From positions 124,001 through 188,000 of the forward strand of contig NZ_LHPC01000034.1 in the NCBI RefSeq assembly GCF_001297125.1: DNA of 64,000 nucleotides, read 5' to 3'. Position 1 is the first letter of the stretch. Every line of letters begins with the position of its first letter. Positions 27,701 to 36,307 of this stretch are shown here, piece after piece. This stretch comes from Pseudomonas sp. RIT-PI-q (GTDB lineage: Bacteria > Pseudomonadota > Gammaproteobacteria > Pseudomonadales > Pseudomonadaceae). Under the pieces are notes generated by a model, which saw nothing but the letters and a program-made list of their open reading frames with translations, had not been told where the DNA came from and searched no databases. The position numbers and the translations under genes were made by a program.

Positions 27701-29371
27701 ATGACGGATCGAATTGATCGTTTCAAGGCGCGACGCCAGTTGCAGGCACAGCTACGTGACCAGCCTGTACTCGTTGCCCTTCCAACACCTGCTGACGCTT
27801 TAGCCATGCTGCAACAACCAATCGACACCCAGCGAGTCGACTTGGTATTCAGTGCGCTTTCAGTAGATCTGGATACGAAGGTTAGTGATGCGCAGGTTGA
27901 TGCAGCACTGCAGGATTTTACCAAGTCGCTCAACACAGAGCGCTTTGATCAGTTGATTCGGGACAGTCGCCGCGAGGTGCTCCAGGCAGTAGTGGTTCCG
28001 TTTGGCCTAGGTAAGGTTCTGTCTGCCTATGACAAGGTGGGTGGCAACGTAGATACCATCCACAATGCCCGCAAAGAGATTTACGCAACCGACGAGGCGC
28101 GGGACAACTACGCGAAGGTTCCACCGATTAGTAAGGCTCTTCGGAGTACATTTGATCGCGACTCGCGTTACACCGATAAGAACCGTGTAGACACTACTAA
28201 TCAGGCAGCGGCGGATCTTAAAGACACCTACACAGGTAAGACCTTTGGGCCAAAACAACTCGACAAACGCAACCTTGATCATACGATTTCAGCGGCTGAG
28301 ATTCACCGGGATCGAGGTCGAGATCTCGCAGGCCTTGAAGCCATACCTCTAGCGAACAGCACCTCTAATTTGAACCCTACGAAGGAGCGCTTCAACCAAT
28401 CAAAAGGCGATCAGAAGGTAGAAGTTCTGGTTAAGCGCCTGCAGAAAGAAAGCCCTGCTCGACGAGAGCGGATAGCCGAACTTCAATCCAAACCCGAGTC
28501 AGAGCGGACAATCAAAGAGCGGAACGAGCTCAAGCTCAGTCTGGAGAAGCAAACCATTGCTGACCATCCAGAGCTGATCCTGGCCAAAGACAAGGCCGCT
28601 CGTACCGAGTACGAAGCAAAACTTCACGACGCCTATTACAAGAGTGAAAAATTCAAAAAGAATGTGATTGATACCAGCGTGAAGGAAGGCGGAAAAATGG
28701 CCTTCCAGCAAGCGTTCGGCCTCATGCTAGTTGAGTTTTTCGCAGCCACTTTTGACGAGCTTCAGGATTCCTATCGCAATGGTGCTGCGCATGATCGCTG
28801 GTGGCCAGAACTGCGTTCACGTATGGAGCGTGTGGCGTCGCGAGTGGGTAGCAAATGGAAGGAAGCTCTAGCGGCCGGAGGGGCGGGATTCGTCGCCGGC
28901 GTACTATCGAATCTGATCACCGTTTTTCTGAATACCCTCATGACAACCAGTAAGCGGGTCATTCGCATGTTCCGTGAAGGTTTCATGTCACTGCTGCGTG
29001 CACTCAAAACACTTGCGATGCCGCCGAAAGGAATGACCTTCAGAGAAGGGGCTCATGAAGCGTTAAAGGTTATTTGTGCCGGCGCAGTGGTCATTGGTGG
29101 CGTTGCACTGGAGGAGTTCATTGAGAAGTTTATATTGACCATCCCAGGGCTAGGGCTTATTGGCTCTGTCGTTTCTGCGGTCATCATCGGCGCGTTGACT
29201 GGTATCACGAGCGTCTTCGTCGTGTACCTGATCGACCGGCTGGATCCTCTTGGCGTTAATCGCAGTCACGAATTGAAAGCTCTGCACAAGCATTTGGATG
29301 TGGAATTGGAAGCGGTCATGGGCCGTAACGACAGCTTGCTGCTCAGTCTTGAGTCTACGCTTGAGTGTTAG
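27701..29371 (+). CDS. Hypothetical membrane protein, partner of the LEA/TerB gene
   Basis: 556 residues, family not recognised. The first 350 or so are soluble, charged and helical (KRLQKESPARRERIAELQSK). The C-terminal third has hydrophobic segments: AAGGAGFVAGVLSNLITVFL, VICAGAVVIGGVAL, and a long one containing GLIGSVVSAVIIGALTGITS. A cytoplasmic tail follows. The ATG at 27701 has AAGGAGAG 6 bases before it and lies 10 bases after the LEA/TerB stop; the open frame further upstream lies inside that gene. Pairing of a TerB-like protein with a membrane protein suggests stress or defence signalling at the membrane, but this is inference. Confidence 0.7.
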   Translation: MTDRIDRFKARRQLQAQLRDQPVLVALPTPADALAMLQQPIDTQRVDLVFSALSVDLDTKVSDAQVDAALQDFTKSLNTERFDQLIRDSRREVLQAVVVPFGLGKVLSAYDKVGGNVDTIHNARKEIYATDEARDNYAKVPPISKALRSTFDRDSRYTDKNRVDTTNQAAADLKDTYTGKTFGPKQLDKRNLDHTISAAEIHRDRGRDLAGLEAIPLANSTSNLNPTKERFNQSKGDQKVEVLVKRLQKESPARRERIAELQSKPESERTIKERNELKLSLEKQTIADHPELILAKDKAARTEYEAKLHDAYYKSEKFKKNVIDTSVKEGGKMAFQQAFGLMLVEFFAATFDELQDSYRNGAAHDRWWPELRSRMERVASRVGSKWKEALAAGGAGFVAGVLSNLITVFLNTLMTTSKRVIRMFREGFMSLLRALKTLAMPPKGMTFREGAHEALKVICAGAVVIGGVALEEFIEKFILTIPGLGLIGSVVSAVIIGALTGITSVFVVYLIDRLDPLGVNRSHELKALHKHLDVELEAVMGRNDSLLLSLESTLEC

Positions 29372-29758
29372 GTTTCGGACTTTGCTCAGCCCCGAGCCGA
29401 AGACCGAGATTTGAAAGTGAAATCCGCCGAAGTCACCTTGCGTGACTTAGGCGGGCAGTCATTGGTATCGACTGTGGCCAACATGTTTCATGACCATGCC
29501 TTAGAGAAAATGGCATTCGTTGCGTTGAGATTACTCGTACAACTGCAGCCAGAAACAAAGGGGCGGGGCCTGCTTATTCCCAATAATTGGGATGGCTACC
29601 GAGACTAAATATTTTTGTTCAGACACCAGGCTACGACGACGATCACAGTTGACCCCGTCAATACTGGCGTGACCAGAAAGCAAACAGAGGCGCCAGCGGC
29701 GACTCAGGAATCCCGAAAGTGCCTGGTCGGCTTCCAATGTATTCCAATGCGGCAGGGT
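29372..29758. other. Stretch without a supported gene
   Basis: A 65-codon open frame at 29411-29608 (plus strand, with TLRDLGGQSLVSTVANMF) has no clear ribosome site and no family resemblance. Nothing else was identified between the membrane-protein gene and the broken peptidase. Confidence 0.4.
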
Positions 29759-30067
29759 TCAGAGATCGATTGCCCAAACTGTAGGGTTCGGTGTTACGAG
29801 TCCAGAGTCCTCCATGCTGTATAGGCAGTATCCTCCTAGATCACCCCAGCCGGCTCCGTAGCTGTTTTTGATGATCCAGTAACCCCCATCATTGTCGTAG
29901 CCAACGATAGTCATGGCATGGAGGGCTGGTACATTTTTAGATGTGATTCTGTAGACATTATGGCCATAACGTTCTCTGAAGTCTGAGTACGTCGTCATTT
30001 GGCAAATCACAGGGCCTCTCAAAACGATTTCCTGCTTAACCTCCTCGATCGTTGCAAAGCTGAACAC
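29759..30067 (-). pseudogene. C-terminal half of a papain-like (C1A) cysteine peptidase
   Basis: The minus strand encodes about 100 residues with PALHAMTIVGYDN (catalytic His) and YWIIKNSYGAGWGDLGGYC (catalytic Asn and the conserved GxGWG-xxG). These are the second half of the papain fold. The catalytic Cys region (QGxCGSCWA) is absent and the frame does not continue upstream; 30068-30130 reads as protein-like only in another frame. It is therefore a truncated, presumably inactive gene. Confidence 0.75.
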
Positions 30068-30364
30068 TACTGGAAACAGTGGAATGTCCAGAGAAGAGGT
30101 ATTTAATTTGCGATGCGGTGTAGGCCGCTTCGGCGACTGTTGCTCTGGCCGATCGCTCTAGTGAGCGCCTTATAATCTTGTGAAGTTCGGGTCGAACGGC
30201 CCGGAAGGGGATAGGGGATGCTCACCATCTTTATGCGGTCAAGACGGACTCAAGCGTTTCGCTTACTAGTCACGGGGAAATTGGGGCGGATTATTTTTCT
30301 ACTCCAAACAACCGCTTTTGGCCGATTTTTGCCCGTCACGATAAGCAAAAAACGCCCATTGCAG
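30068..30364. other. Stretch without a supported gene
   Basis: No intact gene seen. Part of it may be decayed upstream sequence of the papain-like remnant. Confidence 0.4.
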
Positions 30365-30693
30365 TTAATCCAGCTGAGGCGATGAGTTGGATGGTGTGTA
30401 CCAGTGAACTCTGGAAGTGACATTAACGTATTTTGCTTCTGAGGCGTGAAGGGGGTGTCGAATGTGCCCAGTGCTATCGAAACCCAATCGGAACATTCGC
30501 CTTGAGAGCGAGACCAGAACAAAGTCGAACCACACAGCGCGCAGAACTCGCGTAACACCGATTCTGAAGAAGAATACGCAGTGATGTGGCCAGCGCCGTT
30601 GAGTATCCGTAGTGCGCCACGAGGCACGCTACCATAAGAAGCGAATGCTGCACCGTGGCCTTTGCGGCATTGATTACAGTGACAATGACTCAC
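30365..30693 (-). pseudogene. Broken GFA / glutathione-dependent formaldehyde-activating family gene
   Basis: The minus strand starts SHCHCNQCRKGHGAAFASYG, the central zinc motif of the GFA family, and continues FCALCGSTLFW, the second zinc motif. The normal N-terminus with the first CxCGxV motif is missing; only a GTG right at the motif could start it. Near 30443 the frame is lost: the next frame continues with VNVTSRVHWYTPSNSSPQLD and then stops at 30365, matching the usual family ending (SKAPWYxITDDLPQFD). So both ends are damaged. Confidence 0.7.
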
Positions 30694-30813
30694 TGCTTTT
30701 GGCGTAGTCAGTAGCTCATAACATATTGCTGTTCAAAGGCGGCTTCTCTGGTAGATCTCTGTGCGTTCGTCCATCGTAAATCCACAAAAGGGGGGGCATG
30801 GTTGTCGCCGTTT

Positions 30814-31731
30814 TTAGCGTCGCGCAGACAGCTGTTGCGGCGCCAAAAATGCATCGTGGAAATAGTTACGAAACGCCTGCATCGCCGGGCTGAATTCGCG
30901 CTCGCGATGCCACGCCAGTCCGACACTCATCGGCGTCACCTTGTCAATGACTGTCAGGGTTTCGATGCGTTTTCCTTCCAGTGACCAGGGGCGGTGCACC
31001 AAGTCCGAGAGAATTGCCACGCCGCTGCCATTGGCGACCATGCTGCGTACCGCTTCGACTGAACTGGTGCGCACCCGCACGTTTGGCTGCTGTCGCGCGT
31101 GTTCCCAATAGCGCATCGCACTTTGTTCGGCTTCGTCGACGGTCAGCAGAATGTAGGGTTCCTTCGCCACGTCGGCGAGGCTGACCGCCGAACGTTCACA
31201 CAGGGGATGGTGGCTGGGCAGCCACAGCCGGCGCTCAGAGTTGAATAGAATTTCCGAGACGATGTCCGGGTGAGTGAGGTTCGCGGTGAGAACAACGGCC
31301 ATGTCGAAGCGACCTTCCAGCAGGCCTTCTTCGATGGCAGTCCGTTCTTGTTCGTGGACTTCGATGGCCACGTCCGGATGCCAATGCTCAAGCCGTTGCA
31401 GATGGTGCGGCAGGAAGTAGCCGATCACCGTGTAACTCGCCGCCAAACGTAACAGGCCGCTGGCGCGTACATCCGGCAACGGGCTGTTCAACGCGTCATC
31501 GACGCTGCGCAAAATCACGTATGCCCGATTGAGAAAGTGCCGCCCGGCATCGGTCAGGCTCATGCCCTGTGCCGAGCGCTGGAACAACAGCGTGCCCAGT
31601 ATCCCCTCCAGCTCCTTGATCGCGGTGGTCACTGCCGACTGGGAAATATTCAAATGAATGGCGGCTTGGGAAATCTGCCCGATCTCGGCGGTGGCGACGA
31701 AATAGCGGACTTGGCGCAAGGTCAGTGACAT
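30814..31731 (-). CDS. LysR family transcriptional regulator next to pxpA
   Basis: 305 residues with a standard LysR HTH (LRQVRYFVATAEIGQISQAAIHLNISQSAVTTAI) and substrate domain. It is divergent from the pxpA operon with a 143-base shared region that holds two short palindromes, so it is the likely regulator of 5-oxoproline use. The ligand is not known from sequence. Confidence 0.9.
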   Translation of the reverse strand: MSLTLRQVRYFVATAEIGQISQAAIHLNISQSAVTTAIKELEGILGTLLFQRSAQGMSLTDAGRHFLNRAYVILRSVDDALNSPLPDVRASGLLRLAASYTVIGYFLPHHLQRLEHWHPDVAIEVHEQERTAIEEGLLEGRFDMAVVLTANLTHPDIVSEILFNSERRLWLPSHHPLCERSAVSLADVAKEPYILLTVDEAEQSAMRYWEHARQQPNVRVRTSSVEAVRSMVANGSGVAILSDLVHRPWSLEGKRIETLTVIDKVTPMSVGLAWHREREFSPAMQAFRNYFHDAFLAPQQLSARR

Positions 31732-31755
31732 GGATTCTCCAGACGACGAGGTTTT

Positions 31756-31807
31756 CTGATTTCAGGAGGTATCTGTTTTTCAGAAGATGGCCTATCTGTT
31801 AATAGAT
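31756..31807. promoter_or_regulatory. Candidate LysR operator sites between lysR and pxpA
   Basis: Two small palindromes lie in the divergent region: CTGATTTCAG (31756-31765) and ATCTGTTAATAGAT (31794-31807). The second resembles a LysR box with 10 rather than 11 bases between T and A. They are candidates only. Confidence 0.35.
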
Positions 31808-31874
31808 CTTCCCAAGGGGTTGGCTGGAATTTAACGTGGCCTGCATGAAGTCACAAGCGTCAGGAGCAAGCGTC

Positions 31875-32633
31875 ATGCAGGCAGTAGATTTCAACTCGGA
31901 CATGGGCGAAGGCTTCGGTCCATGGACCATCGGCGATGGTGTCGACAATGAACTGATGGGCTTCATCAGTTCGGCCAACATCGCGACCGGTTTTCATGCC
32001 GGCGACCCCGGCACCATGCGCCGCACGGTCGAACGGGCGAAAAGCCTGGGCGTGGCTATCGGCGCGCATCCAGGGTTTCGCGATCTGGTCGGGTTCGGCC
32101 GCCGGCACATCAATGCCCCGGCCCAGGAACTGGTCGACGATATGCTTTACCAATTGGGTGCCTTACGCGAAATCGCCCGGGTTCAAGGCGTGGCACTGCA
32201 ACACATCAAACCCCACGGCGCGCTGTACATGCACCTGGCCCGCGATGAGGAAGCCGCGCGTTTGCTGGTGGAAAACCTTCAGCGCCTGGAGCCCGAGTTG
32301 CTGCTCTATTGCATGCCCAACTCGGTGATCTGGCGGGTTGCCACGGAACTCGGCCAACCGGTGATCCGCGAGTTCTATGCAGACCGCGAATACGACCTCA
32401 GCGGCTCCATCGTCTTCACCCGCAACGTGCGGGCTTACGACCCGGCCCACATCGCCGAGCGAGTGCTGCGTGCTTGCCAACAAGGCTTGGTGCGCACCGT
32501 CGAGGGCGAAGACCTGGCGATTGAATTCGATTCCATCTGTTTGCACAGCGACACGCCGGGAGCCCTGGCGTTGGTCGAAGCCACGCGTCATGCACTTGAT
32601 GGCGCGGGCATAGAAGTCCGAGCACCGCGCTGA
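31875..32633 (+). CDS. pxpA: 5-oxoprolinase subunit PxpA (LamB/YcsF family)
   Basis: 252 residues. PxpA works with PxpB and PxpC to open 5-oxoproline (pyroglutamate) to glutamate at the cost of ATP. Family motifs: VDFNSDMGEGFG near the start, SSANIATGFHAGDP, IGAHPGFRD, and HIKPHGALYM. The ATG at 31875 has AGGAG 8 bases before it and gives the family-typical N-terminus; the upstream ATG at 31836 would add 13 unlikely residues. It is the first gene of a six-gene run. Confidence 0.93.
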   Translation: MQAVDFNSDMGEGFGPWTIGDGVDNELMGFISSANIATGFHAGDPGTMRRTVERAKSLGVAIGAHPGFRDLVGFGRRHINAPAQELVDDMLYQLGALREIARVQGVALQHIKPHGALYMHLARDEEAARLLVENLQRLEPELLLYCMPNSVIWRVATELGQPVIREFYADREYDLSGSIVFTRNVRAYDPAHIAERVLRACQQGLVRTVEGEDLAIEFDSICLHSDTPGALALVEATRHALDGAGIEVRAPR

Positions 32634-32726
32634 GACCGAACGAAAACACCTGGGACACAACCGCCAGGGTTTGGCACCGATTCACTTTTTGCCTGCCTTT
32701 CTACAACTATTCCAAGAGGAACAGAC

Positions 32727-32972
32727 ATGGCCGAACACACTGTAATCACCCCGTTGCCGGGGACCTTCTACCGCAAAGCTACCCCGGAATCGGCAAACTT
32801 CGTCGAGGTCGGCGCGCAGGTCAGCGCCGACACGGTGATTGGCCTGATCGAGGTCATGAAGCAGTTCTCCGAACTGACCGCCGGAACGGCCGGTCGCCTC
32901 AGTGCCTTTTTGGTAGAAGACGGTGATCCGGTGGAGCCAGGTCAAGTCGTCGCAACACTCGACGGCGAGTGA
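32727..32972 (+). CDS. Biotin carboxyl carrier protein-like subunit
   Basis: 81 residues, a biotinyl-lipoyl domain alone. The biotinylation site is EVMKQF, with Lys45 as the expected biotin carrier; most carriers have EAMKM, so the flanking residues are altered. It carries biotin for the carboxylase encoded 10 bases downstream. No carboxyltransferase (accA/accD type) is in the cluster, so the acceptor of the carboxyl group is open. Confidence 0.88.
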   Translation: MAEHTVITPLPGTFYRKATPESANFVEVGAQVSADTVIGLIEVMKQFSELTAGTAGRLSAFLVEDGDPVEPGQVVATLDGE

Positions 32973-32982
32973 GGGCGCGATC

Positions 32983-34356
32983 ATGACTCAAACCATTCAT
33001 AAGCTGCTGGTCGCCAACCGTGGCGAAATTGCCGTGCGGATTATCCGCGCCGCCAAAGAACTGGGCATTCCAACCGTTGCTGCGTGCAGTGAGGCGGACG
33101 TCGATTCCCAAGCCGCGCGCATGGCCGATGAGATCCACATTCTTGGCCCGGCCCGCGCCGATAAAAGTTATTTGAACGTCGAAGCGTTACTTGGCGCTCT
33201 GAAAGCCACGGGCGCCAACGCCGTGCATCCCGGTTACGGCTTTCTGTCAGAGAACGCCGATTTCGCCGAAGCGGTGGTGGCTGCCGGGGCCATTTTCGTC
33301 GGCCCAAGCGCGCAGACCATCCGGCGCATGGGCGATAAAGCCGAAGCACGGCGTACCGCACAAGCCGCTGGCGTGCCGGTGGTGCCAGGTTCGCCGGGTG
33401 AACTGTTCGACGTCGAGTCAGCACTCAAGGCTGCTGAGTCCGTGGGTTACCCATTGTTGATCAAAGCGTCGGCCGGTGGGGGTGGGCGCGGCATTCGTCT
33501 GGCGGAAAACGCCGAGCAACTGAGCGAAGAATTTCCCCGCTCCCAGCGCGAAGCCCAAGCGGCGTTTGGCAATGGCGCGGTGTATCTGGAGCGGTTTATC
33601 AGCCGGGCCCGGCACATTGAAGTGCAGGTATTGGGCGACGGTCAGCACGCCGTGCATTTGTTTGAGCGCGAGTGCTCGCTGCAACGTCGGCGGCAGAAAA
33701 TCTTCGAAGAAGCGCCGTCGCCAGTCCTCAACCAACAGCAACGGGAAACCCTTTGCGAAAGCGCTGTGCGCCTCACCGAATCGTTGGGCTACAAGGGCGC
33801 CGGCACGCTGGAATACCTGTATGACGACGTCACTGGCGAGTTCTTCTTTATCGAGATGAATACGCGGATTCAGGTCGAGCACCCGGTCAGCGAACTGATC
33901 ACCGGTATCGATCTGGTTCAGGCCATGTTGCGCATCGCTGGCGGCGAGCCGCTGGGTTTCCGGCAAAGTGACATCCGACTCAACGGCGCCGCCCTGCAAA
34001 TGCGCTTGAACGCTGAAGACCCGGCGCGGGATTTCTTCCCGAGTCCAGGCCTGGTCGAGGAACTGATCTGGCCGAACGGCGAGGGCATTCGCGTCGATAC
34101 GCATCTGTATCAAGGCTACCGTGTGCCGCCGTACTATGACTCGCTGCTGGCCAAACTGATTGTTCATGGTGCCGATCGCGCCGAAGCGCTGGCCCGCGCG
34201 AAAATGGCGGTAGCGAACACCACGCTCACCGGCATGGCCAACACCTTGGCGTTGCACGCTGAATTGCTCGAGCAACCGTGGCTGCACAGCGCCGATTTTC
34301 ACACCGGCACCCTGGAAACCTGGCTGGCCGAGCGCAGCAGCGGAGGTGAAGCATGA
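32983..34356 (+). CDS. Biotin carboxylase (AccC-like)
   Basis: 457 residues, ATP-grasp enzyme that carboxylates biotin on the carrier. Visible: KLLVANRGEIAVRIIRAAKE at the start, HPGYGFLSENADFAE, the ATP-binding glycine loop KASAGGGGRGI, and FFIEMNTRIQVEHPVSE in the active site. The ATG at 32983 is chosen over 32923, which lies inside the carrier gene. It overlaps pxpB by 4 bases. Because it sits inside a pxp operon, it is unlikely to be the housekeeping acetyl-CoA carboxylase subunit. Confidence 0.92.
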   Translation: MTQTIHKLLVANRGEIAVRIIRAAKELGIPTVAACSEADVDSQAARMADEIHILGPARADKSYLNVEALLGALKATGANAVHPGYGFLSENADFAEAVVAAGAIFVGPSAQTIRRMGDKAEARRTAQAAGVPVVPGSPGELFDVESALKAAESVGYPLLIKASAGGGGRGIRLAENAEQLSEEFPRSQREAQAAFGNGAVYLERFISRARHIEVQVLGDGQHAVHLFERECSLQRRRQKIFEEAPSPVLNQQQRETLCESAVRLTESLGYKGAGTLEYLYDDVTGEFFFIEMNTRIQVEHPVSELITGIDLVQAMLRIAGGEPLGFRQSDIRLNGAALQMRLNAEDPARDFFPSPGLVEELIWPNGEGIRVDTHLYQGYRVPPYYDSLLAKLIVHGADRAEALARAKMAVANTTLTGMANTLALHAELLEQPWLHSADFHTGTLETWLAERSSGGEA

Positions 34357-35225
34357 GTACGCCCATCCGTTACAGCTTTGGCGCCGATGAGCATTTGTTT
34401 GCCGAAGTCAGCGACAGCATGTCTCTGGACGCGTTTTTCAAAGGTCTGGCCGTCACCCGCGCTGTGGAACGGCTGGCGCTGGATGGCGTGCTCGATATCT
34501 GCCTGGCCAACGCGTCATTCCAGATTCGTTTCGACCCGGATCGCATCGCCCCTCACACCTTGCTCGAAGCGGTGAAAATCGCCGAGGCCGGAGCCGTCGC
34601 CGAGCGCACGTTGCAGACGCGGATTATCGAGATTCCGGTGCTCTACAACGATCCCTGGACTCACGAAACCCTGATGCGCTTTCGCGATCGCCATCAAGAC
34701 CCGAGCGCGACGGATCTGGAATACGCTGCCCGCATCAACGGTCTTGCTGACGTCGATGCCTTCATCGCGGCCCACAGCGGCGCGCCGTGGTTTGTCTCGA
34801 TGGTCGGCTTCGTTGCCGGGCTGCCCTTCATGTTCCAGATGGTCGAGCGTGAGCGTCAGTTGCAGGTGCCCAAGTACCTGCGCCCGCGCACCGATACACC
34901 GAAATTGACCCTCGGCCACGGCGGTTGCTTTGGTTGCATTTACTCGGTGCGCGGCGCTGGCGGTTATCAGATGTTTGGCGTCACCCCCGCGCCGATCTAT
35001 GACCCGCAACAGCACCTCGCGTACCTGAAAGAACACATGGTGTTTTTCCGTCCCGGCGACATCGTGCAGTTCAAACCGATGGATCGTGAAGCCTACGATC
35101 ACGCGGTGGCCGAAGTGGAAGCTGGTCGCTTTGACCTGCGAATTCGGCCGGTGGAATTTTCGCTGGACGCGTTCCTCGCCGACCCCGTTGGCTATCCCAA
35201 GTCGCTGCAGGAGGTGTTGGCATGA
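34353..35225 (+). CDS. pxpB: 5-oxoprolinase subunit PxpB (KipI family)
   Basis: 290 residues, somewhat longer than B. subtilis KipI. Partner of PxpC in the ATP-using half of 5-oxoprolinase; the family also forms the N-terminal half of the allophanate-hydrolase-linked carboxyltransferase domain. The block WFVSMVGFVAGLPFMFQM is typical. The start ATGA overlaps the carboxylase stop and the end overlaps pxpC, so translation is coupled through the operon. Confidence 0.88.
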   Translation: MSTPIRYSFGADEHLFAEVSDSMSLDAFFKGLAVTRAVERLALDGVLDICLANASFQIRFDPDRIAPHTLLEAVKIAEAGAVAERTLQTRIIEIPVLYNDPWTHETLMRFRDRHQDPSATDLEYAARINGLADVDAFIAAHSGAPWFVSMVGFVAGLPFMFQMVERERQLQVPKYLRPRTDTPKLTLGHGGCFGCIYSVRGAGGYQMFGVTPAPIYDPQQHLAYLKEHMVFFRPGDIVQFKPMDREAYDHAVAEVEAGRFDLRIRPVEFSLDAFLADPVGYPKSLQEVLA

Positions 35226-36196
35226 TCAAGGTTCTCAAACCCGGCCTCGCCACTTCGGTACAAGACTTGGGCCGCGAAGGGTATTACCACTTGGGTATTC
35301 CGCCGTCCGGCGCGCTTGATCAATACGCCTTGAGCGCGGCCAACCAATTGGTCGGCAACCCGGCAGGTTTGGCTGCGCTGGAATGTACGCTGCTTGGGCC
35401 TGAGTTGGAGTTTCAGCAGGATGCATTGGTGGCGGTCAGCGGCGCACACATGACGGCACGGATCGATGGCGTGGAAATGCACCATGACACCGCGTTCACC
35501 GTGAAGGCCGGCCAAGTGCTGCGCTTTGACTTTCCCAAGGCTGGGGCCCGTACTTATGTTGCAGTGGCCGGCGGCATAGATGTGCCGGTGGTGCTCGGCA
35601 GTCGCTCCACCTATGCGCTGGGCGCTCTCGGCGGTTTTCAGGGGCGACGGCTGATTGCGGGCGACGAATTGCCGGTGGGCATTGCCAGAGGCAAGAGCCG
35701 CGCCGGGGCTAGTTTGCCCATGGCATTACGGCAATCATTGGGTGGCGAAATCACCCTTCGGGTGGTGCCCGGTTTGTACTACCACCGCTTGACCGAATCG
35801 GCGGCGAAGAGCTTTTTCGCCGAGCCATGGACGGTCGGTTCGGAAGCCGACCGCATCGGCTATCGCTTTAAGGGCGGCAGTGCGCTGAGCTTTCAACCCC
35901 GGGAGCAGCCGTTCGGCGCCGGTTCTGATCCGTCGAACATTGTCGACAGTTGCTACCCGATCGGCTCGATCCAGGTGCCCGCCGGACTTGAACCCATCGT
36001 CCTACATCGTGATGCGGTGTCCGGCGGCGGCTACGCCATGATTGGCACGGTGATCAGCGCCGACCTCGATTTGATCGGCCAGATGCAACCCAACCAGAAG
36101 GCCCGCTTTGTCGCGGTAACCCTCGAAGAGGCGCTGGAAGCGCGACGTTCCTATAAGAAAAAACTCAGCTGCCTGAGCAAGCTGTTCCCTTCCTGA
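35222..36196 (+). CDS. pxpC: 5-oxoprolinase subunit PxpC (KipA family)
   Basis: 324 residues. Begins MIKVLKPGLATSVQDLGREG, the signature start of KipA/PxpC (GxxTxxQDxGRxG), and contains LDQYALSAANQLVGN and a VRVVPG-like segment (LRVVPGLYYHRL). It acts with PxpB. It overlaps pxpB by 4 bases. The permease gene follows after 111 bases. Confidence 0.9.
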   Translation: MIKVLKPGLATSVQDLGREGYYHLGIPPSGALDQYALSAANQLVGNPAGLAALECTLLGPELEFQQDALVAVSGAHMTARIDGVEMHHDTAFTVKAGQVLRFDFPKAGARTYVAVAGGIDVPVVLGSRSTYALGALGGFQGRRLIAGDELPVGIARGKSRAGASLPMALRQSLGGEITLRVVPGLYYHRLTESAAKSFFAEPWTVGSEADRIGYRFKGGSALSFQPREQPFGAGSDPSNIVDSCYPIGSIQVPAGLEPIVLHRDAVSGGGYAMIGTVISADLDLIGQMQPNQKARFVAVTLEEALEARRSYKKKLSCLSKLFPS

Positions 36197-36307
36197 TTCT
36201 GCTCGCCGTCTAGCGCGGGCCATGCCAAACGGTACGCCAACGCCGCATTTCGGTGCGGTGACGGCTGCTCGCGCTTCAACCTTTGACTGGTTTTGGAGTT
36301 GACGCAT

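Noticed and set aside
29411..29608. 65-codon frame after the membrane-protein gene
   Set aside because: No ribosome site; protein-like only in part.
33418..34302. Long minus-strand open frame opposite the biotin carboxylase
   Set aside because: Shadow frame; the plus strand has clear family motifs throughout.
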